Shown: in pieces, positions 34,571 through 43,972 of the stretch
Layout: each line of letters begins with the position of its first letter
Position numbering within the stretch: the first letter of the stretch is position 1
From: Phycisphaeraceae bacterium
Lineage (GTDB): Bacteria; Planctomycetota; Phycisphaerae; Phycisphaerales; SM1A02
Direction: 5' to 3'
NCBI GenBank assembly: GCA_004213555.1
Contig: SHAP01000006.1
Location: 1 to 64,000, forward strand
Length of the DNA: 64,000 nt
Made by a program: the position numbers and the translations under genes
Notes under the pieces: generated by a model
Databases searched by the model: none
Told to the model about the DNA's origin: nothing
What the model saw: the letters and a program-made list of their open reading frames with translations, nothing else

Positions 34571-34747
34571 ATGGAGCCGCCAAAAAAATTTCTGATGGTG
34601 GTCTATCGCTGTTGCAACACTTATGGGCGATTGACCCGCAACCAAGCCAGCACGGCATACGAAGGTCGTTGCCCCAAATGTGGCGCAAAAACGAAGGCGG
34701 TTATTGGGGCCGAAGGCACCAATCGAAGAATCTTCCAGGCCGGCTAA
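34571..34747 (+). CDS. 58-aa zinc-ribbon protein conserved in planctomycetes
   Basis: ATG 34571 to TAA 34747. The pattern is YRCCNTYGRLTRN, then YEGRCPKCGAK, then IGAEGTNRRIFQAG: two Cys pairs (CC and CPKC) that could form a zinc ribbon. I recall a small family with this CC..YGR...RCPKCGA...IG..GT..R.F layout in planctomycete genomes; function unknown. It lies 36 bases after the cyclodeaminase gene, on the same strand, and ends 4 bases from the convergent ilvE. Confidence 0.8.
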   Translation: MEPPKKFLMVVYRCCNTYGRLTRNQASTAYEGRCPKCGAKTKAVIGAEGTNRRIFQAG

Positions 34748-34751
34748 GGGA

Positions 34752-35681
34752 TCAATCCTCGAGCGCGTCCTGAGCCACCATTTCGCGGAACGTCTTGGTG
34801 AATTTCTGGGTGATCGGTCCCACTTTTCCGTTGCCGATGATGCGGTCACCAATTTTGGAAGCGCCGATCACCTCAGCCGCGGTACCCGTGAGAAAGATCT
34901 CGTCGGCGTCGTACAGGTCCTCGAGGTGAAGCGTTCGTTCCAATACCGAGGATTGACAAGCAGGTGCGACCGTGTCGATCACGAACTGACGGGTAATTCC
35001 CAACAAAAAACCAGCATCAGGAGCTGGTGTGGAGATCACACCATCTTTGACAACAAAAATGTTGTCCCCGGTTCCTTCAGCCACCTCGCCCTTCGTGTTC
35101 AGCATGATGGCCTCGTACAAACCTTGTCGAAGGGCTTCACATTTGGCCAAGATGTTGTTGAGGTAGTTCAGGCTTTTCACCGAGGGATCCAAGCATTCGA
35201 CCGGGATACGAGGACGTTCGGCGATGATGACTTTCATGCCATCGCGATACATCTCTTCGGGATACAAGCGGATGCTGTCGGCGATACAAATCACCCCTGG
35301 CTCGGGACAACTGAATGGATTCAACCCCAAAGTGCCTTCGCCCCGAGACAAAATCAGACGGATGTAGCCATCTTGGAGGTTGTTGGCAGCCACGGTCTTT
35401 CGGGTGAGATCTTCAATCTCGTCAATACTCAGCTTGGGATCCAGGTGAATCCGCTCGGCCGACTCCATCAAACGCACCAAGTGCGAGCGAAGCTTAAAAA
35501 TCCGTTTGTTGTAGATCCGGATACCCTCAAAGACACCGTCTCCGTACAAGAAGCCGTGGTCAAAGACGCTGACCTTGGCTTCAGAACGGGGGACCAAGTT
35601 CCCGTTGATCCAAATCAATCGCTGATCGGTGGTGGGAGCAGAGTTGGAACTTGATGCAGCAGCGGCGGAAGATTGAACCAT
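34752..35681 (-). CDS. ilvE: Branched-chain amino acid aminotransferase (class IV)
   Basis: PLP enzyme for the last step of Val/Leu/Ile synthesis. Fold-type IV motifs: INGNLVPRSEAKVSVFDHGF, LYGDGVFEGIR, the Lys in SVKSLNYLNNILAK, EGTGDNIFVV and IFLTGTAAEV. 309 residues from ATG 35681, starting with a Ser/Ala stretch ahead of the conserved strand; an in-frame extension to 35888 is not part of the family. Confidence 0.93.
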   Translation of the reverse strand: MVQSSAAAASSSNSAPTTDQRLIWINGNLVPRSEAKVSVFDHGFLYGDGVFEGIRIYNKRIFKLRSHLVRLMESAERIHLDPKLSIDEIEDLTRKTVAANNLQDGYIRLILSRGEGTLGLNPFSCPEPGVICIADSIRLYPEEMYRDGMKVIIAERPRIPVECLDPSVKSLNYLNNILAKCEALRQGLYEAIMLNTKGEVAEGTGDNIFVVKDGVISTPAPDAGFLLGITRQFVIDTVAPACQSSVLERTLHLEDLYDADEIFLTGTAAEVIGASKIGDRIIGNGKVGPITQKFTKTFREMVAQDALED

Positions 35682-35844
35682 CACGCAAAAAGTGTAGTCA
35701 TTCACGACATCCGCCACCGTGACATCACGATTCTTGGGCCCAAACAGCCGATAGTAGAACGTGATTGTCCTTTTTTGCATCTTTGTGGGCCTTTCAGAAG
35801 GCCATCCTTTCGACCTCTCTGAAAATCGATGCTTTGAAACTTCC

Positions 35845-37668
35845 ATGACTGATCCCGCGGTAAGAGCGGATTGGCCGGCGTACATCACAAGCGAAACCGA
35901 AGATGGAAGTCGCTTGCTTCGCGTTCAAGCCAATTCGGGCGCCGCTGCCTTCCGAGTCGATGGTCCCAAAGCGTCCCCAGCCGGACCAGCCACCCTTCGG
36001 GTGCAAGCTCGGGTCACCAACCTCGGGGAAGACCAAATCATGCTGGTGGCCATTCGTGGAAATTCCCAAATCTCCCGGATCTTGACCACAGATGGAGAGC
36101 ATGACATCAGTTTGCCCATCCCCGCAGGAGCAGCGCCACCATCTTTGTGGTGCAAGATCTTGCGTCAGCATTTGGGTGAAGAGGTGACACCTCGAACCCC
36201 AGTTCCCAACCCCAGACTCCGGCTGGATCTCAAGTCATTGCATGTCTGGCCAAGACGGGAGCTTCGGATTGTGGGAAACAAGTTTGCGACGGTGGCCCCC
36301 AAACAGGAACTGGTATTGACGCTCGAAGGAATTGACCCCAAGGGCGAACCGGTGGTGGTGACTGAAGTGTTGCCCAGCGGAGAAGTGGTGGAAGAAACGC
36401 TTACCGAAACACTCCCCCGGCTGGAGATCATTCGTACGTTTCAAGGTCTGGGTCGATACCAGCTCCATGTCCAACAAGGGGCGTTGGAAGCCCATCGGAG
36501 TGTCTGCATTGTTCCCCCCGATCCCCTGAAAAATACACGCATTGCATTTTTTAATGCACCCGCAAGGTTTGGGGACTTGCATCGATTCGCCACAACACCT
36601 CCCGTCGGTTCTCTGGTCAGTCGACCGATGAACTCAGCCAAACGGGTGGTCATCGAACAGGAACGCACCCAAGTGGTGGGTCGATCAACTTTGGTGGCGA
36701 ACTTGGAATTGGAACCATTTTTGGGTTTTGCACCCGATTCCTTGGACGACGACGCCTTCCGGAAAGCAGGGGAACATTTGTTCTCCAACGCGCGAAACGT
36801 CATCATGGCGCCAGAAAATGCGGACGCTGGTCCAGAAGCCGCGCGCTGGCACACCTTGAGCAAACTTTCAAGGGACACCGTGCAAGTTGAAGGCAAGCTC
36901 CCAGGTTCTGGCGTTCGACAACTGTTCCGGCAGGACGGCTCGTTGTACATTTGGATTGACCAACCAGAATTTCCTTTGGTGCTCCCGGTGACAGCATCAA
37001 GCCAACGTCAAAATGCTGAAGGACATGTGGAAGCCGAGGGATTGGCGGCTGGAACCATTGAGCCAGGGGCCCGAAACATCTTCGTTGGGCCTTTGCGAGA
37101 ACCCGAAGTCTTGGTGCTGCGTCAGGTCGACTTCGCTCAACCGGTACGGTTGACCCGGAATCAAGAGGTCAACGCGTCCCTTCGCATCCCCAACCCAAGA
37201 GATGTGATTTGGCAAGGGAAGATCCAAGCAAATCGGTCGAGTCCCCTGCGGCTGCGACTCAGCAAAAACACATTGGAGCTGTTGCCGGGACAGGAAATCT
37301 ATCTGCCGGTGACCATTGAGTGGCCTGGTTCTTACGTGAAGCATGGTCGACATCCGGTCAACCTAGAGATCCAAGAACCAGCCGGAGGCACCATCACCGC
37401 CACGCTTGAAGTGGAGGTTGCCTTTCCTGATCTGCAAGTCGAGTTGATTTCAGATGCCAGGATCATCATGAAGGCATCTCAACCCATCGACACCCAAATC
37501 ACTTGGTGGAGTCAAAAGACAAAAATCAAACGAGAACAACGACAGCGGCTTCTTTCAAACAATGGCGTGGAAAGGGTCATTCCCACAAACGCCACTCATT
37601 TCGATGTGGTCTCCGGAATTCGTACCATTCGTTATGACCTTGAAGGCATGCGTGACGGCGGGCGCTGA
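35845..37668 (+). CDS. Large hypothetical protein, 607 aa
   Basis: Not recognised. Mostly beta-strand composition with repeated short hydrophobic strands (AELVLTLEG-like segments), suggesting several Ig-like or beta-sandwich domains; near residues 480-560 (LELLPGQEIYLPVTIEWPGS) resembles the C-terminal immunoglobulin-like segments of surface proteins. No membrane helix in the body. ATG 35845 is used; an in-frame GTG 35761 would add a hydrophobic stretch (IVLFCIFVGLSEG) that could be a poor signal peptide with no basic residue. The end overlaps the convergent gene by 37 bases. Confidence 0.6.
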   Translation: MTDPAVRADWPAYITSETEDGSRLLRVQANSGAAAFRVDGPKASPAGPATLRVQARVTNLGEDQIMLVAIRGNSQISRILTTDGEHDISLPIPAGAAPPSLWCKILRQHLGEEVTPRTPVPNPRLRLDLKSLHVWPRRELRIVGNKFATVAPKQELVLTLEGIDPKGEPVVVTEVLPSGEVVEETLTETLPRLEIIRTFQGLGRYQLHVQQGALEAHRSVCIVPPDPLKNTRIAFFNAPARFGDLHRFATTPPVGSLVSRPMNSAKRVVIEQERTQVVGRSTLVANLELEPFLGFAPDSLDDDAFRKAGEHLFSNARNVIMAPENADAGPEAARWHTLSKLSRDTVQVEGKLPGSGVRQLFRQDGSLYIWIDQPEFPLVLPVTASSQRQNAEGHVEAEGLAAGTIEPGARNIFVGPLREPEVLVLRQVDFAQPVRLTRNQEVNASLRIPNPRDVIWQGKIQANRSSPLRLRLSKNTLELLPGQEIYLPVTIEWPGSYVKHGRHPVNLEIQEPAGGTITATLEVEVAFPDLQVELISDARIIMKASQPIDTQITWWSQKTKIKREQRQRLLSNNGVERVIPTNATHFDVVSGIRTIRYDLEGMRDGGR

Positions 37669-38210
37669 CCCAAAAGGGTTCGCCACAAAACATCAGTCAC
37701 CTGCCAACCGCTTGCTCCATCACGCAGTTCGATTTGCCAAGTGGAAGCAATGGGGCGACCTCCATCCACCACCCGAACTTTCAAATCCACTTGGACTCGA
37801 TCTGATCTCAAGGTGGTGCCTTTGATCTGGAGGATGTTCCAAGAGGAAAACCGGTATCGACCCGCCCGAGCAATTTGTTGGTCCAGAATGGAAAATCCCT
37901 GACGTGGCGAACGCTCATCGCCAACCGCCCACCCCGCCTCAGGATGCAAACGGCGGCGGGCCGCTTCGATTTGGCCTTGGCAAACCTCTGCCACCAAACC
38001 TTCGACGACAGGAACCGCGCGTTCTGCTGGGGTCTCCACCAGGCTTGCCGCCAGCCACAAACCAAAAGCCATTCCCAGACATCCAACGCCAGCATGACGT
38101 GGTCGGGTGTACCCCTCACGCAAGGCAAAGCCCAGCAATACCAGACCAAGGAGCATCAAAGGGATCGCAACGGGGTAAGGATTGGCCATCAAGGCATCAA
38201 ATTCGACCAT
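37632..38210 (-). CDS. Membrane protein with NTF2-like outside domain
   Basis: Not a named gene. Two N-terminal helices (VAIPLMLLGLVLLGFAL; GVGCLGMAFGLWLAASL) are followed by about 125 residues whose pattern (VEGLVAEVCQGQIEAARRRL then SDRVQVDLKVRVVD, STWQIELRDGASGWQVTDVL) fits an NTF2-like/DUF4440-type cone fold, common in planctomycete membrane proteins. ATG 38210 is used; the frame runs on upstream to 38351 into the Lon-like gene. Convergent overlap with the 607-residue protein. Confidence 0.65.
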   Translation of the reverse strand: MVEFDALMANPYPVAIPLMLLGLVLLGFALREGYTRPRHAGVGCLGMAFGLWLAASLVETPAERAVPVVEGLVAEVCQGQIEAARRRLHPEAGWAVGDERSPRQGFSILDQQIARAGRYRFSSWNILQIKGTTLRSDRVQVDLKVRVVDGGRPIASTWQIELRDGASGWQVTDVLWRTLLGQRPPSRMPSRS

Positions 38211-38260
38211 CGACCTCTTCCTAATTCCTACCACGCCTTCTGCGGCGCTAGGATAAATCT

Positions 38261-38956
38261 GTGGAAACATTAGTCCAATGCGATTTCCGTAGGGAATTCC
38301 CAATTTTCCCACTCCGGCAAACGGTGATGTTTCCTCACAGCGTGGTTCCACTTCACATTTTCGAACCCCGTTACCGGCAGATGTTGGACGACGCCTTGGA
38401 TCGAGTTGGACAATTGGTCACCGCCACCACCCATCCTCACGCCGAAGATGAAGGGCCGAACGATCCTCCCCCGTTGCTACCAGTAGGGTGCGTCGGCCAA
38501 ATTCTTGATCATGAGCGACTGCCTGATGGTCGGTACAACGTTCTGTTGCAAGGCCTCTGCCGAGTTGAGATTGAAGAACTCAATGAAGCCACGGATGAAC
38601 GGCTGTATCGCTTGGGACGCTTGAGCCCAGTGGTCGATTCTGAAGCCGAGCAACACGATCGTCCGGAAGCGCGTGATCTGATTCGGATTGCCCTTCAAGG
38701 TCCTGGCATTGGCCGCATGTCCATGGCCGACGACTTGCAAGACCTACTTGACCGTGAGGAAGCACCGCTCGACGCGATTGTTGACCTCTTGGCCCACCCC
38801 TTGTTGCGAGAAAACAGGGACCGAAGCGAATACCTTTCTCTCGCCACCCTCCCTGAACGCATGGCCCTGTTGCTTCGGACCATGCGATACATCAATGCCG
38901 CGGCCCTACGCATGACGGAAGATCAGGAGTCTGATTCTCCAGAAGCAGAGAATTGA
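38261..38956 (+). CDS. Lon protease N-terminal (substrate-binding) domain protein
   Basis: Stand-alone LON_substr_bdg domain (PUA-like): FPIFPLRQTVMFPHSVVPLH then IFEPRYRQMLDDAL, and later PDGRYNVLLQGLCRVEI. The ATPase and protease parts of Lon are absent. The helical second half fits the N-domain. Members are often annotated as LON peptidase substrate-binding domain proteins; function is not established. GTG start at 38261; 34-base convergent overlap with the SixA-like gene. Confidence 0.85.
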   Translation: METLVQCDFRREFPIFPLRQTVMFPHSVVPLHIFEPRYRQMLDDALDRVGQLVTATTHPHAEDEGPNDPPPLLPVGCVGQILDHERLPDGRYNVLLQGLCRVEIEELNEATDERLYRLGRLSPVVDSEAEQHDRPEARDLIRIALQGPGIGRMSMADDLQDLLDREEAPLDAIVDLLAHPLLRENRDRSEYLSLATLPERMALLLRTMRYINAAALRMTEDQESDSPEAEN

Positions 38957-39393
38957 CGCCACCCACTTGGGGGCTCAACCCCCGTGAGCAACCAATCATC
39001 GACTTCCCAGATCAGTTGAAATCCTGAGGCCGGGGGGACATGTTCCCTCTTTGGGTCGTGCCTCCACAAAAGTTCCGCAAGCCCAGGGTTGTGAGCCACA
39101 ACAAGAACGTGCTCAACCTGAGGCAGACTCTGGGTGAAGCGAGCCAAAAAGTCTGCCGAAGCGAGATACAACTCGGGTCTGATCAGGACTCGCCCCAGAT
39201 CAAGCAAGTCTGCCGTGCTGCGGGCACGCTTGGCGTCGGAACTGAAGATGAGATCTGGGGTCCCAAGAGTTGAACGAACCCTGTCGCCCAACGCTCGGGC
39301 AGTCTTTGCTCCAAATGGAGTCAGAGGCCGAGTGTGGTCGTTTGAATCGGGGCTGGATTCAGCGTGTCTGACATAGGTGCATCTTGGTCGCAA
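38923..39393 (-). CDS. SixA-like phosphohistidine phosphatase
   Basis: Histidine phosphatase superfamily: RHAESSPD catalytic His, FSSDAKRARSTADLL and VVAHNPGLAELL with the second His. At 156 residues it matches the short SixA branch, which dephosphorylates phosphohistidine on phosphotransfer proteins. A TTG start at 39393 is required to include the N-terminal RHAE; no strong ribosome site is seen. Confidence 0.82.
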   Translation of the reverse strand: MRPRCTYVRHAESSPDSNDHTRPLTPFGAKTARALGDRVRSTLGTPDLIFSSDAKRARSTADLLDLGRVLIRPELYLASADFLARFTQSLPQVEHVLVVAHNPGLAELLWRHDPKREHVPPASGFQLIWEVDDWLLTGVEPPSGWRQFSASGESDS

Positions 39394-39417
39394 AGAAAGG
39401 AAGGCTCCAACTTTTTC

Positions 39418-39717
39418 TCACGGGACGTTTGGGCTTTTGGCGTCAAACTTCCGAAGTCTTCCATCAATGAGGAATGGTCCAAAGGGAAAAATCGCTGCGA
39501 ACATTCCCAGCAAGGCGAGGAGAAAGGGGATTTTTCGCATCCCTGCAACCGTCAAAAACATCAACCACAGCCCCACGAAGAGTGCGCCGTGCACCCAGCC
39601 GACGTAGGTCACGGCCATGGGATACCCCAAAACGTATTTCAGTGGCATGGCGATCAAAAAGAGCACCAAGGTGGAGATTCCTTCCACCAGAGAAAAACGG
39701 CGAAGCACAGAAACCAT
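39418..39717 (-). CDS. DUF3817 family small membrane protein
   Basis: 99 residues with three membrane helices. The DUF3817 pattern is visible: RRFSLVEGISTLVLFLIAMP then LKYVLGYP, VGWVHGALFVGLW and FPFGPFLID near the end. Function unknown; often seen near cell-envelope genes. Seven bases follow the upstream 92-residue gene. Confidence 0.85.
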   Translation of the reverse strand: MVSVLRRFSLVEGISTLVLFLIAMPLKYVLGYPMAVTYVGWVHGALFVGLWLMFLTVAGMRKIPFLLALLGMFAAIFPFGPFLIDGRLRKFDAKSPNVP

Positions 39718-39723
39718 GAACGA

Positions 39724-40002
39724 TCAAGCTCCTTCGTGTGAACGATCGGCCCGCCAGGTCATGGCCTCACCGTTCTCTTTCATTTTGACTTGTTCGTAGG
39801 GCACCGCTTGCACTTGGTACATCTCCAACTTGCAGCATTCCAAAACCCCGATGACATCATTGATGGCGGCATACCCGCCAGCTTTGTTTTCGATGAGATA
39901 TGAATCACAGAGTCGAGTGATGGCGTAGTTCAATTCACCAGCAGTGGTGGGAGTCCCACCAGCATCAATGCGGACACGATCTTCAGGCTTGATGTAAGGC
40001 AC
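39724..40002 (-). CDS. Conserved small protein (DUF6899-like)
   Basis: GTG start with AAGGAGA upstream. The sequence MPYIKPEDRVRIDAGG, then GELNYAITRLCDSYL, INDVIGVLECCKLEMYQ and VPYEQVKMKENG resembles a small family seen in bacteria and phages that I recall as DUF6899. No catalytic residue is apparent. Coupled to the DUF3817 gene by a short gap. Confidence 0.75.
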   Translation of the reverse strand: MPYIKPEDRVRIDAGGTPTTAGELNYAITRLCDSYLIENKAGGYAAINDVIGVLECCKLEMYQVQAVPYEQVKMKENGEAMTWRADRSHEGA

Positions 40003-40057
40003 CGTGGATCTCCTTCAAGGGTGTAGAAAATAGAATAGACATCCGATGGTATGAACG

Positions 40058-41074
40058 ATGATCGACCAACGGGGCGCCAGCGCGTCAACTTTGCCCGAAC
40101 AACCCTCAAAGTCCAAGAAATGGGTCCGAACAATGCTGGGTTGTGCCTCCATGGCACCCGTTGCCGGCAGCCAACCATGGTCCCCATTGGAACCTTGGTT
40201 CAGTCCTTTTCTGCCCCACGCCACCACTTTGGTCTTGCTGGTTCTGATCGGTCATCTGGTTGGCCGGCATTGGCGGGGGTCAGGAGTTCTCGCCCTGGCC
40301 GGATTCGTAGGGGTCTGGTCATGGACGAACGCCTTGCAATTTCAAAAATCAACGATCCCGCCTCAAACCAATGCGTTTGTCATCTCGGCTGGTTTTGCGA
40401 ACTTGGGAATTTCAAAAGCCCCCCCGCTTGGATCTTCCGATGCACTGCAAGACTGGGCCCGGGAGAACCCGTTTGATCTTTTTGGCGTGGTGGAGTGCTC
40501 CACCAGCCAAGTCGAATACATCCGCTCGTGGCAAAAATGGCACACGGTGCATGCTGAACCTGAAGACGAATCGGCCGATGGCATCGCGTTGTTCAGCATG
40601 CACCCGATTCAGTCGGTCAAGATCACGCGAACGCCCAACGCCAGACTGGACCATCTCACCGCAGTGGTCAATGCTCCTGGAGGAACTTTTCAGGTGGAAC
40701 TCACCCACCCCTGTCCTCCGGTACCGGGGTGGCTTCACCAACGGCAGGCACAACTGGACCAACTTTCCACCGCGTCGGCCTCCTCAGATTGGCCGGTGCT
40801 TGTGCTGGGCGATCTCAACGAAACACCATTTGGATCAAGTTGGCGTGAGTTGTTGACGACATCTGGCTTGTCTGCGGTCGGGCCTCTCAGCATGCCAACT
40901 TGGCCCAGCCAACTCAAAGGAATCCCCGTGCCACAATGGCTCGGGATTCGGATTGATCACATGCTGGTTGGATCCGAATGGGAAGCGGGTCCCCTCAAAG
41001 TCGGTCCCAAGATCAGTTCTGACCACCGGCCGATTCGAGCCAAAGTCTGGTTGCGTCGTCCCGGAGAGGCCTGA
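40058..41074 (+). CDS. Endonuclease/exonuclease/phosphatase family membrane protein
   Basis: N-terminal half has two or more membrane helices (HATTLVLLVLIGHLVG; VLALAGFVGVWSW). The C-terminal EEP domain has GVVECSTSQ with the metal Glu, VLVLGDLNETPFGSSW, IDHMLVGS and ISSDHRPI, the full catalytic set of DNase I-like hydrolases. Resembles YafD-type proteins. The substrate is unknown. Starts divergently from the 92-residue gene, 55 bases away. Confidence 0.82.
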   Translation: MIDQRGASASTLPEQPSKSKKWVRTMLGCASMAPVAGSQPWSPLEPWFSPFLPHATTLVLLVLIGHLVGRHWRGSGVLALAGFVGVWSWTNALQFQKSTIPPQTNAFVISAGFANLGISKAPPLGSSDALQDWARENPFDLFGVVECSTSQVEYIRSWQKWHTVHAEPEDESADGIALFSMHPIQSVKITRTPNARLDHLTAVVNAPGGTFQVELTHPCPPVPGWLHQRQAQLDQLSTASASSDWPVLVLGDLNETPFGSSWRELLTTSGLSAVGPLSMPTWPSQLKGIPVPQWLGIRIDHMLVGSEWEAGPLKVGPKISSDHRPIRAKVWLRRPGEA

Positions 41075-41199
41075 ATCCCACGAAAAAAGGTGGCATTTTT
41101 GGCTCCTGAACGCACCTTTCACGAAAAAAACACGGTTGGTCGATACATGGTTTGCCCCGTCGTGAGGGCCTCCGTTGTACAAGGAAGGGAGTTCGATCC

Positions 41200-41439
41200 A
41201 TGAAGGGATTCGACGTAATCAAGGGCTTCGCTAAGGAGCTGATGGAAATTTTTGTTCTCTTTATTGGTCTCGGCGTGCTCGCCGGCGTCATTTTTGGAGA
41301 AGCAAACATCTCATTCTTCGCAGGAATCACCGACAACCTCATCGGGTTGTTGACCCAGTTTGGTTCCAACGGCTTGATCGGCTTCATTGCCCTCTTGCTC
41401 GTGATCAGCGTCTTCAAGCGTACGTCCGCGACCGCCTGA
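41200..41439 (+). CDS. Small two-helix membrane protein, 79 aa
   Basis: Not recognised. ATG 41200 with AAGGAAGGGA upstream. Two hydrophobic helices (IFVLFIGLGVLAGVIFG; GLIGFIALLLVISVF) joined by a segment with ITDNLIGLL. No known domain. A bidirectional terminator follows. It sits beside the carotenoid genes but on the opposite strand to crtB; a link is not shown. Confidence 0.65.
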   Translation: MKGFDVIKGFAKELMEIFVLFIGLGVLAGVIFGEANISFFAGITDNLIGLLTQFGSNGLIGFIALLLVISVFKRTSATA

Positions 41440-41462
41440 GCCTGACTCACAAATAAATCGTC

Positions 41463-41495
41463 CACGGCCTCGCGACAGCGAGGCCGTGTTCGTTT
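41463..41495. terminator. Bidirectional intrinsic terminator between the small membrane gene and crtB
   Basis: CACGGCCTCGC / GCGAGGCCGTG perfect 11-bp stem (41463-41473, 41478-41488), 4-base loop, with TTCGTTTC on the plus side and ACGATTT on the minus side. Confidence 0.75.
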
Positions 41496-41526
41496 CAAGT
41501 CAATACCGAAAAAGACCCTCTACAGA

Positions 41527-42360
41527 TCAGACCGCACGAATGGACTGGGTGGCCACACGCACATCGGATCGATCAAGTTTGTAATGCCCCAGTGACTTGG
41601 CATTTTGCAACGCCCGTTCGGCCAATGAGAAGTTAAACGCGTTGAACGCCACAATGCCCGGCTGGGCTTCGTAGCGGAACAAAATGTCCAAAAACTCTTT
41701 TGTGGATTCCATGGATTCGGTGGCCATCCCCAGAAGGTCATCAAAAGAAATGGAATCGGAAAAATAGAGTCGATTGCGTTCGTTGTCGCTTTGATAGTCG
41801 CGGATCATGTTGACCAACTGCAACGACTCTCCAACCGAAGGCGCCAAGCGCATCAGTTCCGCCTCTGCAGGCAAAAGTCCTTGGTCGTACGACGTGAACA
41901 TGGCCGTCAACATCTCACCCACCACACCGGCCACGTAGTAGCAATACTCACGAAGTTCGCTGACATCGTGCCAGGCATCGTTCTTGACCAAGAACTGATC
42001 CATGCCGGCGACGGTCTTGGCGAGATATTGATGGATCAATTCTCGATGTGGAAGCGGGACCGACTTCAAACGCTCGATCAAGGAACCGCGGGCGTCCATC
42101 AGTGCCACGTAACCAGAGTGCTCGATCGAAGAAAAATCAGACCAATGATCAATTCTTTCGGTGGAACAGGTTCGCACGGAATCGATCCACTCTGTCAGCA
42201 TCTGAGACCGCTGATTCGAGTCGAACGACCCTTCGTCTTCGACAGTGTCGGCCACTCGAAAGAGAAGGTAAGCCAATGCGACTTCCTCTCGGATGGGGTT
42301 GGGAAGCATCGGGATCGAAACCGCAAAAGAACGGCTCGTTTGCTGGAGAAGGTCAAACAT
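41527..42360 (-). CDS. crtB: Phytoene synthase (squalene/phytoene synthase family)
   Basis: Condenses two GGPP to phytoene, judging from context. Family motifs: SRSFAVSIPMLP at the N-terminus, the first Asp-rich motif RVADTVEDE, YCYYVAGVVGEM, and the second, NMIRDYQSDNE. 277 residues. Sequence alone does not separate phytoene from squalene synthase; the adjoining crtI, rhodopsin and blh favour phytoene. It overlaps crtI by 8 bases and is second in that transcript. Confidence 0.87.
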   Translation of the reverse strand: MFDLLQQTSRSFAVSIPMLPNPIREEVALAYLLFRVADTVEDEGSFDSNQRSQMLTEWIDSVRTCSTERIDHWSDFSSIEHSGYVALMDARGSLIERLKSVPLPHRELIHQYLAKTVAGMDQFLVKNDAWHDVSELREYCYYVAGVVGEMLTAMFTSYDQGLLPAEAELMRLAPSVGESLQLVNMIRDYQSDNERNRLYFSDSISFDDLLGMATESMESTKEFLDILFRYEAQPGIVAFNAFNFSLAERALQNAKSLGHYKLDRSDVRVATQSIRAV

Positions 42361-43972
42361 GGGTTACCTCCTTGGTGCTCGGGGCACCAGTGGAAAAGGT
42401 TGCAAGCTGGGCCACCGGCTTGCTGGCGGGAAGTTGATTTTCAATCCCGGAACTTTTAAGTATGGATTCGGCGGTGGACTTTGCCCCCAAAAAGATGACG
42501 GGCAAACCGGAACCAGGATGCGTTCCGCCGCCCACCATCCAAAGACCATCGACGCCGGGCCACCGATGGTTGGGGCGACGGAAAGCCATTTGATCCAAAG
42601 TGTGAGACAAGCTGAACGTGGCTCCAAATTCAATGTTGGATTGGGCCCAGGTCTGAGGCGTCTCCACACATTCCACACGAATGCGATCCGACAAGTCGAT
42701 GCCATATTCGGTGGCGAGCGTCCCCAAAACCTTCTGACGCAGGGCCGGAAGCTCTGCCGACCAATCCAGACCGCTTTTTTGGTTTGGCGTAGGAATCAAG
42801 ATGTACAACGAACTGCAACCGTCGGGTGCCATGGAGTCGTCGGTCACAGACGGATTGCACACATAAAAACTCGGGTCCTCGGAGACCACGCCTGAGCGGC
42901 CGTTGTCCCGTGAGATGTCGCGAAGGTTCTGCTCGTACTCCTCAGCCACTCGAATGGTGTGGTGTGGCAAATCCACTTCGCCATCGACTCCGAGGTAGAG
43001 CATGGCGGTCGAGCAGGAATACTTGGCTTTCTTGGTGCGACGACGACCCCAAGCGCCTCGAATATGGCTTGGCATCAAGTTGTTGATGGCCCACGCTGCA
43101 TCGGCATTCACGACAACGTGATCGTGGCGATGTTCGGATTGATCTTGCAAGACCACGCCATTGCATTTGGTTCCCTCGACCAACAACCCGGAAACCGAGC
43201 TGTCCAGACGAATGGTGCCTCCCAGCCGAACAAACAGGTTGGCCAAAGATTGCATCAATTGACCGCACCCGCCTTTGGGATGCCAGACCCCAAAGCCGTA
43301 TTCAATCAACGGCAAGATGCTGAACAGGCTTGGGCATTCTGCCGCCGACATCCCGAGATACTTGCTTTGGAACCCCACCGCGATTTGGGAAACCGGATGG
43401 GAAAAATACGAGGCATTGACGGTCTTGAGCGATCGGAAGGGGTCCAACCGCAACCCACCTTTCACAAAGTCTGGACGAAATGCGTCAAAAGGCGAGTCAA
43501 AAGAGTTCCGGAGGACCGGTTCAAATGCGGAGAGTTTTTTTTCGTTCAGACGGCAGAATTCCAAAAAAGCATCGCCATCGCCGGGAAAAATTTCATTCAA
43601 TCGAGCTTTCATTTGGGACAAATCACGCACCGCGTCGATTCGTTCAACCTTCCCGGCCCAGCCAATATCAAGGCGGTACATCGGGTCCAATTCCGTCAAA
43701 TTGCCGACCGATTGGGCGGTTTCACCGGTCAGGGCCAAGATTTCGTCCAAAACCTCGGGCATCAAGAAGAATGTCGGCCCCCGATCGAACTTAAATCCCT
43801 GATCTTGAACGGTTTGGCATCGCCCACCGGGCTTGGAATCGGCCTCATAAATGGTGGTGGGCACCCCATGACTCGCCAATAAGATCCCCGTGGCAAGGCC
43901 GCCAGGGCCTGCTCCAACAATTCCGACCGAATCCAACGCGCTTGGCTCGAAGTGCCTAGAGTTATGCCGCAT
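42353..43972 (-). CDS. crtI: Phytoene desaturase
   Basis: FAD enzyme that desaturates phytoene toward lycopene. The dinucleotide motif VGIVGAGPGGLATGILLA is followed by GGRCQTVQDQGFKFDRGPTF, and the C-terminal FAD motif is GLWMVGGGTHPGSGLPVIFLGA, as in CrtI-type carotenoid desaturases. Start options are ATG 43972, ATG 43990 and TTG 44008; none has a clear ribosome site, so 43972 (closest to the FAD fold) is used. Divergent from the rhodopsin gene with about 72 bases between, which must contain both promoters. Confidence 0.9.
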   Translation of the reverse strand: MRHNSRHFEPSALDSVGIVGAGPGGLATGILLASHGVPTTIYEADSKPGGRCQTVQDQGFKFDRGPTFFLMPEVLDEILALTGETAQSVGNLTELDPMYRLDIGWAGKVERIDAVRDLSQMKARLNEIFPGDGDAFLEFCRLNEKKLSAFEPVLRNSFDSPFDAFRPDFVKGGLRLDPFRSLKTVNASYFSHPVSQIAVGFQSKYLGMSAAECPSLFSILPLIEYGFGVWHPKGGCGQLMQSLANLFVRLGGTIRLDSSVSGLLVEGTKCNGVVLQDQSEHRHDHVVVNADAAWAINNLMPSHIRGAWGRRRTKKAKYSCSTAMLYLGVDGEVDLPHHTIRVAEEYEQNLRDISRDNGRSGVVSEDPSFYVCNPSVTDDSMAPDGCSSLYILIPTPNQKSGLDWSAELPALRQKVLGTLATEYGIDLSDRIRVECVETPQTWAQSNIEFGATFSLSHTLDQMAFRRPNHRWPGVDGLWMVGGGTHPGSGLPVIFLGAKSTAESILKSSGIENQLPASKPVAQLATFSTGAPSTKEVTHV

